A DNA stretch of 64,000 nucleotides from Proteiniclasticum sp. (GTDB taxonomy: Bacteria; Bacillota; Clostridia; Clostridiales; Clostridiaceae), in contig NZ_DOPX01000009.1 of the NCBI RefSeq assembly GCF_003514505.1, forward strand, positions 1 through 64,000, read 5' to 3'. Shown here in pieces: positions 50,117 to 58,653 of the stretch; position 1 is the first letter of the stretch; each line of letters begins with the position of its first letter. The position numbers and the translations under genes were made by a program. Under the pieces are notes generated by a model. It saw only the letters and a program-made list of their open reading frames with translations. It made no database searches and was not told the origin of the DNA.

Positions 50117-50140
50117 AGGCAGGAGATTCCTGCCTTTCCT
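50117..50140 (+). terminator. Attenuator hairpin between tctC and pdxA-like gene
   Basis: AGGCAGGA (50117-50124) and TCCTGCCT (50128-50135) form an 8-bp stem with a 3-base loop followed by TTCCTTTC. The T-run is imperfect, so read-through into the next gene is likely. Confidence 0.5.
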
Positions 50141-50170
50141 TTCACTAATGAGAACAAATGGAGGACGAAT

Positions 50171-51172
50171 ATGGAGATGAAACCAATCATTGGTCTCATT
50201 CTGGGGGATGCCTCAGGAGTGGGTCCTGAAATTATTGCAAAACTTGCGGCGAATGGCTTTTACAAAGAGCACTGCCGTCCTGTGGTTCTGGGAGATGCCA
50301 GAATTCTGGAGATGGGTGCTAAAGCATCTGGGGTAACAGTACCTATGGAAATCATCGGAAGCATCAGTGAAGCGACCTGGGAAAACGGAATTCCAGTGCT
50401 GGATCAGAAGAATCAGGATCCTTCCACAGTGGCATACGGCACACTTACAAAAGAGAATGGCAAAGTCACACTGGATCTTCTGAAGCTGGCCACGGATCTT
50501 TTCAAAGCCAAAGAAATACACGGATTCTGCTTCGGTCCCCTGAACAAGTCTGCAATGATCGAGGCGGGCTGTGCCTTTGAAAGTGAGCACCACTATCTGG
50601 CGCATCTTTTCGAGCATACAGCTCCATTTGGAGAAATCAACCATGTGGACAATCTCTGGACCACCAGAACCACCAGTCACATTCCAATCAAGGAAGTCAG
50701 TGAGAACCTCACAGAGAATAAAATTTTCCGAGCCATGACTCTGGCCCATGAGACATTGAAAGCTGCAGGGATTGAAAACCCTAGACTTGGCGTAGCTGCC
50801 CTCAATCCTCATGGAGGGGAACATGGCAAATGCGGACGCGAAGAGATTGATGTCATTGAACCGACCATCAGAAAGGCCAATGAGGAAGGCATCCATGCCA
50901 TGGGGCCTTACCCTTCAGACATCCTTTTCATCAAAGCATTCCGTGGGGATTTTGACGGCGTGGTGACCATGTACCATGACCAGGGACAGATTGCGCTGAA
51001 ACTGAAAGGTTTTGACCAGGGCATCACCATAGCAGGAGGACTTCCTGCACCTATTGTCACCTGTGCCCATGGAACTGCTTATGACATTGCTGGAAAAGGC
51101 ATTGTGAAAACCTCTGCTTTTGAAAATGCAGTGAAGATGGCTTCCAGAATGGCTGTCCATTCCGTTCTGTAA
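50171..51172 (+). CDS. PdxA-family 4-phospho-sugar-acid dehydrogenase
   Basis: A 333-residue metal- and NAD-dependent beta-decarboxylating dehydrogenase of the 4-hydroxythreonine-4-phosphate dehydrogenase family. Marks are GLILGDASGVGPEIIAKLAA near residue 8 (split), the GPLNKSAM motif near 119, His residues in ALNPHGGEHG near 217 and YHDQGQ near 270, and the GTAYDIAGKG end. In catabolic operons this family (PdxA2) oxidises and decarboxylates 4-phospho-D-erythronate or threonate to dihydroxyacetone phosphate. The usual companion DUF1537 kinase is not in the operon. No pdxJ gene is nearby, so vitamin B6 synthesis is less likely. AATGGAGG precedes the ATG. Confidence 0.85.
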   Translation: MEMKPIIGLILGDASGVGPEIIAKLAANGFYKEHCRPVVLGDARILEMGAKASGVTVPMEIIGSISEATWENGIPVLDQKNQDPSTVAYGTLTKENGKVTLDLLKLATDLFKAKEIHGFCFGPLNKSAMIEAGCAFESEHHYLAHLFEHTAPFGEINHVDNLWTTRTTSHIPIKEVSENLTENKIFRAMTLAHETLKAAGIENPRLGVAALNPHGGEHGKCGREEIDVIEPTIRKANEEGIHAMGPYPSDILFIKAFRGDFDGVVTMYHDQGQIALKLKGFDQGITIAGGLPAPIVTCAHGTAYDIAGKGIVKTSAFENAVKMASRMAVHSVL

Positions 51173-51185
51173 ATGATAGAATAAG

Positions 51186-51212
51186 AAAAAAGGGAAGGGG
51201 AACCTTCCCTTT
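51186..51212 (+). terminator. Intra-operon hairpin before the racemase-like gene
   Basis: AAAAGGGAAGG-GGAA-CCTTCCCTTTT, an 11-bp perfect stem ending in a T-run. It could terminate part of the transcript before the last gene. Confidence 0.6.
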
Positions 51213-51255
51213 TCACAGTGAAAAACAAGTGATGATGTAGAAGGAGAAAAGAAAA

Positions 51256-51912
51256 ATGAAGACCATAGCACTGGTTCATACAGTAAAAACTGTTGCGAAT
51301 ACTTTTGATGAGAAGATCAGAAGCCGGGCAAAAGATCCTGTGAAGATCTATAATCTTCTGGATGATTTTCTTGCGCTCCATCCCAATGAAGTGGGTGAGT
51401 TCACCATCCTAAACAAGAACAGGCTGTATCATGATCTGAAAAATGCGGAGCTTACAAATGCTGACCTTATTGTAGTCACCTGCTCCACTTTAACGCCTGT
51501 GGTGGAGGAGCTTCGTCCGTTGATTTCTGTTCCGGTCATTGCCATTGATGATGCCATGGGGAGAAAAGCTGTGCGGATGGGGAAAAATATTCTCATTCTC
51601 GCCACGGCAGGCAGCACCGTGGTGCCGACCAGAAGGAAACTGGAGAGAGAAGCACTTCTTTTGGGGAAAGATGTGTCATTGAGCCAAAAGGTCTGTGCAA
51701 AAGCCTTTGATGCGCTAAAGGCCGGAAATACTGAGCTGCATGACCATCTTCTTCGGGCCGAAGTCAAAACCATAGGAGATGTGGACTGCATTGTACTGGC
51801 TCAGGCTTCCATGGCCCATCTACGGGAGGAGATCGAAAAGAGTACAGGAATCCCGGTTTTGGCCAGTCCAGATCTTTGCATTGATGAGATTCTGGAGCAT
51901 CTGGAGAACTAG
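51256..51912 (+). CDS. Asp/Glu/hydantoin-racemase-like protein lacking the second Cys
   Basis: A 218-residue protein of the Asp/Glu racemase superfamily. The first catalytic Cys lies in IVVTCSTLTP near residue 75. The symmetric second site, usually containing Cys followed by a small residue, reads IVLAQASMAHL near 177, with no Cys. Other features such as VIAIDDAMG and ILATAGSTVVPTRR are in place. With one catalytic Cys it resembles maleate-isomerase or arylmalonate-decarboxylase-like one-Cys members more than two-Cys racemases. It closes the sugar-acid operon, possibly acting on a carboxylate intermediate. GAAGGAGA precedes the ATG. Confidence 0.72.
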   Translation: MKTIALVHTVKTVANTFDEKIRSRAKDPVKIYNLLDDFLALHPNEVGEFTILNKNRLYHDLKNAELTNADLIVVTCSTLTPVVEELRPLISVPVIAIDDAMGRKAVRMGKNILILATAGSTVVPTRRKLEREALLLGKDVSLSQKVCAKAFDALKAGNTELHDHLLRAEVKTIGDVDCIVLAQASMAHLREEIEKSTGIPVLASPDLCIDEILEHLEN

Positions 51913-51945
51913 AAACAGTCAGGTCCTATAGGGTTAAAATGCATG

Positions 51946-51973
51946 GTCCGGAACTTCTGTTCCGGGCTTTTTC
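51946..51973 (+). terminator. Terminator at the end of the sugar-acid operon
   Basis: GTCCGGAAC-TTCT-GTTCCGGGC stem followed by TTTTT. Confidence 0.85.
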
Positions 51974-52150
51974 ATTTGCTGAAGAACTCAAAAATACAGG
52001 ATTAAGTGTCTGGTCAATAAAGTCTGTACCTTAGGGATAGAAAGAAATGGAAAGAAAATCAGACCAATAGGTTTCAAGTGCTTGCAGAAATGTAAATTTG
52101 AAGCTACAGTTGAAGAAAAGAACAGGATACATTGTATGGAGGAGAGGCAT

Positions 52151-53680
52151 ATGCAGCTATTAAAGAAGATCAACTATAGAATCACCCTCATCGCCCTCAT
52201 TATTTTGGTGCAGCTTTTATGGGGGACACTGTTTCTGATGGATTTTGTGGGAAACCGTCAGTGGATCAGTGTGATGCTTTCCGCCCTCAGTCTATTGGTG
52301 GTATTGTTCCTCAATATGAAGGAAGAGAATGCCTCTTATAAGATCGGGTGGATCATACTCATTATGACGCTGCCCGTATTTGGAGGCTTGTTCTATCTTC
52401 TTTTTGGCAACAAAAGACCTTCCAGTTTCATGAGAATGAGACTGAAAAAGTCCCATGAATCCATTCATCCTCTTCTTCCACAAAGCAAAGAGATTTTAGA
52501 AAAGCTGAAGATGGACGATGACAGAGCCCACGGCACAGCAAAGTATGTGTCGAAGAAAAATGACTATCCAATCTATGAGAAGACAGATGTGAAGTACTAT
52601 CCCGTGGGAGAAGAGATGTTCTCTGATATGATTAGGGCCATGGAGAAGGCAAAGCACTTCATTTATCTGGAGTACTTTATAGTGGAAGAAGGCCTCATGT
52701 GGAACCGTATGCTGGAGGTTCTTTCTGGAAAAGTACAGGAAGGGGTGGACGTCCGCATGATCTATGACGATGTGGGCTCTATGTTTCTTCTGCCTGGCGA
52801 CTTTATCAAAAAAATGGAGGCTGCAGGCATCAAGTGTATGGCCTTCAACCGATTCCGTCCTATTTTATCTGTGGTGATGAACCACCGAAACCACCGAAAG
52901 ATTCTAGTAGTGGACGGGCATACCGCCTTTACCGGCGGCATCAATCTGGCCGATGAATATATCAATGAAAAGGTCCGTTTTGGTCACTGGAAGGATACGG
53001 GCATCCGGCTAAGAGGAGAAGCGGTGAAAAGCTTCACCCTGATGTTTCTTGAAATGTGGAATGCCTTCCGAAGCGATGTGGTGGACCCGCTGTCGCTTCC
53101 TGAAGTTTTATACGCACCATCCTCCTTCACAGCAAAAGGCTATGTTCAGCCCTTTTCAGACTCTCCTTTGGATGATGAGCCTTTGGGGGAGAATGTGTAT
53201 ATTGAGATCCTTTCCCAGGCCAGGGACTATGTCTATATCTTCACGCCCTACCTCATCATCGACAATGAGCTGCAGTCTGCTCTTTGCCTGGCGGCAAAAC
53301 GAGGTGTGGATGTAAGGATCGTAACCCCAGGGATCCCTGACAAGAAGCTGGTCTTTCGGATCACCAGGTCCAACTATATGCCTCTTCTGAAAGCAGGCGT
53401 TCGGATTTATGAATACAGTCCTGGATTCATCCACGCCAAAAGCTATGTCAGTGATGACGATATTGGGGTAGTTGGTACCATCAATATGGATTACAGAAGC
53501 CTTTATCTGCATTTTGAATGCGGTGCACTGCTCTATGGACATGAGGTGCTGAAGGATCTAAAGAAAGATGCCTTAGAGACCTTTGCGGTCAGCAAAGAGA
53601 TCAAAAAAGAGGATCTGAAGGAAACGCTCTTTGCCAGAACCTTTGATGCTCTTTTACGCCTCTTTGCCATACTGTTCTAA
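52151..53680 (+). CDS. cls: Cardiolipin synthase
   Basis: A 509-residue phospholipase-D-type cardiolipin synthase. Two N-terminal membrane helices (about 10-32 and 38-58) and a third hydrophobic stretch precede the PLDNT domain. HKD motif 1 is HRKILVVDG with His248, and HKD motif 2 is HAKSYVSDD with His428. It joins two phosphatidylglycerol molecules to make cardiolipin. The ATG at 52151 has GGAGGAGAGG immediately upstream; an extension to 52082 has no ribosome site. Single gene. Confidence 0.93.
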   Translation: MQLLKKINYRITLIALIILVQLLWGTLFLMDFVGNRQWISVMLSALSLLVVLFLNMKEENASYKIGWIILIMTLPVFGGLFYLLFGNKRPSSFMRMRLKKSHESIHPLLPQSKEILEKLKMDDDRAHGTAKYVSKKNDYPIYEKTDVKYYPVGEEMFSDMIRAMEKAKHFIYLEYFIVEEGLMWNRMLEVLSGKVQEGVDVRMIYDDVGSMFLLPGDFIKKMEAAGIKCMAFNRFRPILSVVMNHRNHRKILVVDGHTAFTGGINLADEYINEKVRFGHWKDTGIRLRGEAVKSFTLMFLEMWNAFRSDVVDPLSLPEVLYAPSSFTAKGYVQPFSDSPLDDEPLGENVYIEILSQARDYVYIFTPYLIIDNELQSALCLAAKRGVDVRIVTPGIPDKKLVFRITRSNYMPLLKAGVRIYEYSPGFIHAKSYVSDDDIGVVGTINMDYRSLYLHFECGALLYGHEVLKDLKKDALETFAVSKEIKKEDLKETLFARTFDALLRLFAILF

Positions 53681-53785
53681 TGACAGTTATTCCTGAAATC
53701 TGAGAGGAACCATGGGTTTGGAGAAGTGGAGAATATGAACCGTCTTTCGTGCAATACCTTGAAGATGACTGAAAGGAAAAATACG

Positions 53786-53822
53786 AAAAGGAGTGAACCC
53801 TTTGAAGGGAACACTCCTTTTC
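53786..53822. terminator. Bidirectional terminator between cls and the oxidoreductase
   Basis: AAAAGGAGTG-AA-CCCTT/AAGGG-AA-CACTCCTTTT: a 15-bp symmetric hairpin with A-run and T-run on opposite sides, serving both convergent genes. Confidence 0.85.
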
Positions 53823-53827
53823 ACTCT

Positions 53828-54811
53828 TTAGGGGGTAACACGCACGAGAATCTTTCCCCTGGCATGCCTTGTGGTCAGTTCCCGGAGCCCTTCCTTCAAT
53901 GCGCTGAAAGGGAGAACCTTTGATATCATAGGATCCACTTTTCCTGAAACCGTGAGAGCTGCAAGTTCTTCTGCCATGACACGGAGGTCTTTTCTTTGCA
54001 GGTCATTTTTCGAGCTGTGGGCTCCACCCAGGGCCAGGCTGTGGATAGAGACAGCTTTTCTGTAGGGGTTGAAACCCGTGAGATCCGGAAGATCCACGAT
54101 GGAAATGAGATGGCCGTTGAAGGCAAGCCTATTAAGATCCTCTTCGGCGGATTCTTTACTCACTGTATTGAGAATGAGGTCTGCACCGAGAGATTTTGTG
54201 ATGGTCATGACCCGTTCTGTGACATCCTCACTTTTATAGTCGATGACTTCGTCAGCTCCAAGACCCCTAACATAGGATTCATTCTCCTTGGAGCAGGTGG
54301 TGATGACGTTGAGACCCAGGCTTTTCGCAATCTGAAGGGCAAAGCCGCCAACTCCGCCTGCACCTCCATGGATGAGCACCCATTTCATATGGGCTGTGTT
54401 TACTTTTCTAGTGAGGGCCTGATAGGCGGTAAGACCTGCACAGGGAAGTGCAGCAGCGGCAGCAAAGTCCATACCATCAGGAATCTTTGCTGCAGTTAAG
54501 GCTGTGGTCACAGCGTATTCTGCAAAAACGCCTGGTTTACTGAGGTCTCCATGATAAAAGACCCGGTCTCCAACCTTGAAGTCAGTGACTTCCTCTCCTA
54601 CCGCTTCCACTTCCCCGGCGCCATCCAGACCTGGCACAAAAGGATACACCCACTTTTTATGTCCTCCAGAAAGAACTTTATAGTCCACAGGATTCAGTCC
54701 TGCCACATGGATTTTCACAAGGATCTCACCTTTTTTTGGTTCTGGTATGGGCAGGTCCATGAGGGTCAGGTTTTCAAAAGAGCCTGGACTTTCTATTGCA
54801 TATGCTTTCAT
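53828..54811 (-). CDS. NADP-dependent quinone-oxidoreductase-like alcohol dehydrogenase (zinc-free MDR)
   Basis: A 327-residue medium-chain reductase. The N-terminal GroES-like domain shows HVAGLNPVDYKV and FVPGLDGAGEVEAVGEEV. The coenzyme motif is HGGAGGVGGFALQIAKSLG near residue 147, the AxxGxxG variant typical of quinone oxidoreductases. No structural-zinc Cys cluster is present. It probably reduces quinones or enones with NADPH. The ATG at 54811 is supported by GAGGTG 6 bases upstream; an earlier ATG at 54853 lies in the promoter zone of the divergent two-component genes. Confidence 0.88.
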   Translation of the reverse strand: MKAYAIESPGSFENLTLMDLPIPEPKKGEILVKIHVAGLNPVDYKVLSGGHKKWVYPFVPGLDGAGEVEAVGEEVTDFKVGDRVFYHGDLSKPGVFAEYAVTTALTAAKIPDGMDFAAAAALPCAGLTAYQALTRKVNTAHMKWVLIHGGAGGVGGFALQIAKSLGLNVITTCSKENESYVRGLGADEVIDYKSEDVTERVMTITKSLGADLILNTVSKESAEEDLNRLAFNGHLISIVDLPDLTGFNPYRKAVSIHSLALGGAHSSKNDLQRKDLRVMAEELAALTVSGKVDPMISKVLPFSALKEGLRELTTRHARGKILVRVTP

Positions 54812-54926
54812 TTTATTCACCTCGATCTTTTCATTGTGCCACAGGGATGACACACTACAATTCTACAATGACACTATGAAGCGGAGAAGTAGAACTGGTG
54901 AAATTTTTTTTAGATTCCCATGGATT

Positions 54927-54946
54927 GCGTCAGTTTTGCGTAACTT
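54927..54946 (+). promoter_or_regulatory. Copy 1 of a 20-bp motif in the two-component promoter
   Basis: GCGTCAGTTTTGCGTAACTT ends with a -35-like TAACTT (54941-54946), followed by a 17-bp spacer and extended -10 TGCTATGAT (54961-54969). The same motif, with one base changed, recurs before the VTC gene, so it is the likely binding site of the response regulator encoded directly downstream. Confidence 0.7.
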
Positions 54947-54996
54947 CTGTTCGGAATCCTTGCTATGATAAAAGAGAAAGAGGTGGTGACAAAGAG

Positions 54997-55692
54997 ATGA
55001 AGGAACACATTTACATTGCAGAAGACGAGAAAGAAATCAGAGAGATGGTGAAGACCTTTCTCATGAGTGAAGGCTATGAGGTATCAGATTTTTCTACAGG
55101 AGATGCACTTTTTGAAAAGTTTCTTCAGAAAGAACCGGACCTTGTGATTCTAGATGTGCTGATGCCAGGGTCCAGCGGTTTTGACATCACGAAGAAAATA
55201 AGAGAAAGAAGCACTGTGCCCATCATCATCCTCACGGCCAGAGACAGCGATCTGGACTATGCCACAGGAATCAACCTTGGCAGCGATGACTACTTTACAA
55301 AACCATTCAGTGCCATTTCTCTGGTCATGCGGGTGAAGGCTATGTTAAGAAGGGTGCGCCTGGATCAGGAGAACCTCAAGGAAAAGGAAGAAGAGAATCT
55401 TTCTTTTTCTACCCTTAGTGTAAATCCAGGCACCATGGAGGTGCTGCTAGAGGGCAAAGTTTTAGAGCTTACGCCCACAGAGTTCCGGCTGCTTTCTTAT
55501 CTTATGAAAAACAGTGACCGGGCGGTATCAAGAACAGAGCTTTTGGATGAAGTCTGGGGATACAGCATCGAAGTGGAGACGAGGGCTTGTGATGATACGG
55601 TGAGAAGGCTTCGTAAAAAGCTTTCCTCCTCCAACATCCGGATCGACAATATCTGGGGCTTCGGCTTCAGAATCATGGAGGAAGAGTCATGA
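54997..55692 (+). CDS. OmpR/PhoB-family response regulator
   Basis: A 231-residue response regulator. Receiver domain residues 1-120: acidic pair Glu9-Asp10, phosphoacceptor Asp53 in LVILDVLMPG, Thr in ILTARD, and Lys in FTKPF. The winged-helix DNA-binding domain (about 135-231) has LTPTEFRLLSYLMKN and the recognition helix VSRTELLDEVWGY plus DDTVRRLRKKL. The ATG at 54997 is chosen because the receiver starts there. The longer frame to 54898 runs through the promoter. Its stop overlaps the kinase start (ATGA). Confidence 0.92.
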   Translation: MKEHIYIAEDEKEIREMVKTFLMSEGYEVSDFSTGDALFEKFLQKEPDLVILDVLMPGSSGFDITKKIRERSTVPIIILTARDSDLDYATGINLGSDDYFTKPFSAISLVMRVKAMLRRVRLDQENLKEKEEENLSFSTLSVNPGTMEVLLEGKVLELTPTEFRLLSYLMKNSDRAVSRTELLDEVWGYSIEVETRACDDTVRRLRKKLSSSNIRIDNIWGFGFRIMEEES

Positions 55693-57068
55693 AAAAACTG
55701 AAAAGCCTAAAAACCCGAGTGCTATTTCTGTTATCGGGCCTCATCCTTCTGGTGTTTCTTCTGATTTTTACTGCCTTTAATCTTCTCATCTCCAGCTATA
55801 TTGAAAGCAGCGCTACGGAAGCCCTCACAAGGGTAAGAAGTGATGGGATTCCCAAAGACATGAAAGGTGGAAAAGTACCGCCGGAGAAAAAGTATCCGGA
55901 GATTCCAGGAGGATCCTCTCAGCGGCTTTTTGTGACAGAGGACTATGAGGTGCTGGTGCCTGATTTTTATCCAGAGGTCACGGAATCCTCTCCCCTTTTT
56001 GAAGTTAAAACTGCAGTGGAAGATAGAGAGATCTCTCTAGAGGAAGGGGGCGTGAAACGCCTTACCGCTGGAGAGGGGCTCTATTACTATACCGTGGTAA
56101 AGAGCAGATCTGTCACTGGGAGAGACCTTTATGAGGTGCATTTTATCAACATGAGCAATCTCTATGATTTTGAGAAAAACCTCTCCCAAATGCTCCTCTT
56201 TATTATGTCAGTGGCCCTTCTTCTCACGGTGATCCTTGGCTACTTTCTGGCAGGTAGAATTGTAAAGCCTGTGAAGGCACTGTCGGTTTTTGCCAAGAGA
56301 ATGGGAGAAGGAGAGTATGGCAGTTTGGAGGAAGATTTTTCTGATCTGGAGCTTCATGAACTGAAAGCCGTTATGAATGAAACCAGTGAGAAGCTGAAAA
56401 AATATCAGGAAGACCAAAGGACATTCTTTCAGAACGCGTCCCATGAGCTGAGAACGCCTCTTCAGATCATTAAATCCAATGCGGAAGCTCTGGAAGTGGG
56501 TCTTCTTGAAAAAGAGAAAGCCCTGCCGGTGATGAAGCGTGAAGTGGATCATCTGGGAAGCCTCGTGGAGGATATCATACTTTTATCCAAACTGGATGCC
56601 AAAATGGAGGACTTAAGAAAAGAGAAGCTGGATCTTCGGGAGACCCTGTCTGCTTCCTCTGAGCGGTTCATGAGCCTTCTTCTGGAGAAGGGACTCACCA
56701 TCCGGTATGACTTTCCAAAGGAGCCCGTTTATTTCATCTATGAGGAGAAGACCCTTGAGAGAGCCTTTGAAAACCTCCTGTCCAATGCGGTGCGTTATGC
56801 GAAACATGAAATCACCCTTGCGGTATCCAAGGCGGAAGGCCGCATTTTCATCCGAGTGGAGGATGATGGGGAAGGCATGGCGGAGGAGACCAGAAAGAAA
56901 CTTTTTGACCGGTTTTATAAAGGGAAGGATGGTCAGCATGGCATAGGGCTATCCATTGTAAGGTCTGTGATCAGCGCCTATGAAGGGCGTATCGATGTAA
57001 AAAGCGGGAAAGACGGCACCGTATTTATTGTAATCCTGCCGGATTCTATCGAAAGTAAATCCCCATAA
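55689..57068 (+). CDS. Sensor histidine kinase with HAMP domain
   Basis: A 459-residue EnvZ-type kinase. Two membrane helices (about 10-32 and 161-182) flank an extracytoplasmic sensor region of about 130 residues. HAMP follows (about 184-235, GRIVKPVKALSVFAKRM). The dimerisation domain has the phospho-His252 in NASHELRTPLQ. The ATPase domain contains the N box ENLLSNAVRYAKH, DDGEGM, the F box LFDRFYKG and the GIGLSIV loop. The G1 GxG is intact, so it should be active. It phosphorylates the regulator encoded just upstream. The stimulus is unknown. Confidence 0.92.
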   Translation: MKKLKSLKTRVLFLLSGLILLVFLLIFTAFNLLISSYIESSATEALTRVRSDGIPKDMKGGKVPPEKKYPEIPGGSSQRLFVTEDYEVLVPDFYPEVTESSPLFEVKTAVEDREISLEEGGVKRLTAGEGLYYYTVVKSRSVTGRDLYEVHFINMSNLYDFEKNLSQMLLFIMSVALLLTVILGYFLAGRIVKPVKALSVFAKRMGEGEYGSLEEDFSDLELHELKAVMNETSEKLKKYQEDQRTFFQNASHELRTPLQIIKSNAEALEVGLLEKEKALPVMKREVDHLGSLVEDIILLSKLDAKMEDLRKEKLDLRETLSASSERFMSLLLEKGLTIRYDFPKEPVYFIYEEKTLERAFENLLSNAVRYAKHEITLAVSKAEGRIFIRVEDDGEGMAEETRKKLFDRFYKGKDGQHGIGLSIVRSVISAYEGRIDVKSGKDGTVFIVILPDSIESKSP

Positions 57069-57133
57069 GTACTGTTTTTTATATGAAAGCTCCTTTTATA
57101 TTAAGGGGCTTTTTCTTTTTTTATGTTTCAACT

Positions 57134-57198
57134 GCATCAGTTTTGCGTAACTTTTCGGTGAGTTTTTCGGAGATGCTCCTGATGCAAAGGGCTAGAAT
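57134..57198 (+). promoter_or_regulatory. Copy 2 of the 20-bp motif and promoter of the VTC operon
   Basis: GCATCAGTTTTGCGTAACTT (57134-57153) differs at one base from the copy before the response regulator. TAGAAT (57193-57198) is the likely -10. The motif-to-minus-10 distance is 39 bases here against 17 in the other promoter, a difference of about two helical turns. Two TTTTCGG units spaced 11 bp apart (57152-57158, 57163-57169) lie between and may be further regulator half-sites. Confidence 0.65.
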
Positions 57199-57226
57199 AA
57201 AACATGTAGAAAGGAGGAAGGAAGCG

Positions 57227-57913
57227 ATGAAAGAACCATGTTATCGACATGAACTGAAATATCTCCTCTCCCCAGAGAAAGCAGAGATTTTATCCAAAAG
57301 ATTGGAGAAATTCCTTCCAAGAGACCCTCATGTGAGAGGAAAAGGCTATACCATCAGGAGCCTGTATTTTGACAGCTTCAATGATGAGGCGCTTCAGGAC
57401 AATCTGATGGGGGCCGCTCTCCGGGAGAAATTCAGAATCAGGCTCTATGAAGAAGACTTCACGCTGATCCGTCTGGAAAAGAAAGTAAAGCACCTGTCCC
57501 AGGGGTTTAAGGAGTCAGGCCTTCTTACGCCTTTGGAAACCAGTTGGATTCTGGAGGGGCGCTATGAGTTTCTCAAAGAGAAGAAGGAGAGGATTTTTCT
57601 GGACTTTTATATGGCGCTAAGGGGAAAGCTCTTAAGGCCGAAGGTTATTATCACCTATGACCGGGAACCGTTCATGTGGGAAGCTGGGAATGTGAGAATC
57701 ACCTTGGACAGGAACATCAGATTCTATAGAAATCCTATGGATTTTTTGAAGAAGAATCTTTGCTGCCTGCCAGATGAAAAGAGAAAAGCACTTCTGGAAG
57801 TAAAATACGACGGGTTTCTGCCAAGCTTCATCCCGGAGATCCTTACTGGAGAAAACCCTCTTCAGACCGCTCACTCCAAGTATGTCCTGGGCAGACTTGC
57901 CCTGGATTATTGA
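57227..57913 (+). CDS. VTC-domain polyphosphate polymerase-like protein
   Basis: A 228-residue cytoplasmic protein with a tunnel-fold VTC domain. Conserved positions readable are HELKYLL at residues 6-12, SLYFDSF near 45 (paired strands), KFRIRLYEE near 66 and IRLEKKVK near 79 (basic tunnel residues), YDREPF near 142 and LLEVKYDGFLP near 188 with its metal-ligand Glu. VTC domains make polyphosphate from ATP in yeast Vtc4. Bacterial single-domain forms are predicted to do the same or to act on another triphosphate. The ATG at 57227 has AGGAGGAAGG upstream; an in-frame extension to 57083 crosses the promoter. Confidence 0.83.
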   Translation: MKEPCYRHELKYLLSPEKAEILSKRLEKFLPRDPHVRGKGYTIRSLYFDSFNDEALQDNLMGAALREKFRIRLYEEDFTLIRLEKKVKHLSQGFKESGLLTPLETSWILEGRYEFLKEKKERIFLDFYMALRGKLLRPKVIITYDREPFMWEAGNVRITLDRNIRFYRNPMDFLKKNLCCLPDEKRKALLEVKYDGFLPSFIPEILTGENPLQTAHSKYVLGRLALDY

Positions 57914-57955
57914 AATAATCAAAAAAAGAAATGATAACGAAATGAGGAGATTAAC

Positions 57956-58627
57956 ATGACCTTTCAAGACATTCTTAAATCCAGTTTTCTGGAAAACCTG
58001 ACTACCTTTTCCTTTTTGGATGCCGCCATTGCACTCTTTATGGCTTTTGCAGTAGGGGTTTTCATCCACACGGTGTATAAGAAGACCTTCAGTGGTGTCC
58101 TTTATAACGATGCCTTCAATACATCGTTGGTGCTTCTCACCATGCTCACTACCTTCGTCATTCTAGCGGTGACCTCCAATGTGGTGCTGTCTCTTGGCAT
58201 GGTGGGTGCCCTTTCCATTGTACGTTTCCGTACCGCCATCAAGGATCCTTTGGATCTGGTGTTTCTTTTTTGGGCCATCGGTGTGGGGATTGTCCTGGGC
58301 GCAGGTCTTCTGCCTTTGGCACTTCTAGGCTCTTTTCTCATTGGACTGGTGCTTCTGCTTTTTGTCCGGGGCCATGGGGAGCATCTTTCCTATCTCCTTC
58401 TTCTGCATGTTTCTGATGAGTCTGTAGAGGTGGAAACCTTGGGAATTCTAAAGAAAGAAACAAAGAAAATGAGTGTCAAATCAAAGACAGTGCACCCTGG
58501 AGAGATTGAACTCATCTATGAGCTGCAGCTGAAAACAAAGAGCACCGCTTTCGTCAATGAGCTGGGTGCAATCAGCGGCGTAGAGGCTGTGACCCTCATG
58601 ACCTCTCAGGGAGAGATCTCCGCATAA
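57956..58627 (+). CDS. DUF4956 membrane protein
   Basis: A 223-residue protein with four membrane helices (about 22-42, 58-78, 80-95, 100-135) and a cytoplasmic ferredoxin-like tail (about 140-223). The signature MVGALSIVRFRTAIKDPLDLVF lies near residues 83-104. DUF4956 genes repeatedly sit beside VTC genes, so a joint role, for example moving or sensing polyphosphate, is a reasonable inference, but no activity is known. GAGGAG precedes the ATG. Confidence 0.85.
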   Translation: MTFQDILKSSFLENLTTFSFLDAAIALFMAFAVGVFIHTVYKKTFSGVLYNDAFNTSLVLLTMLTTFVILAVTSNVVLSLGMVGALSIVRFRTAIKDPLDLVFLFWAIGVGIVLGAGLLPLALLGSFLIGLVLLLFVRGHGEHLSYLLLLHVSDESVEVETLGILKKETKKMSVKSKTVHPGEIELIYELQLKTKSTAFVNELGAISGVEAVTLMTSQGEISA

Positions 58628-58653
58628 TATAGAAAGAAAGGAAGAATGAAATC

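Noticed and set aside
50171..51172. Vitamin B6 biosynthetic pdxA
   Set aside because: It sits in a catabolic operon with a transporter and glycerate kinase and has no pdxJ neighbour; the PdxA2-type catabolic role is favoured.
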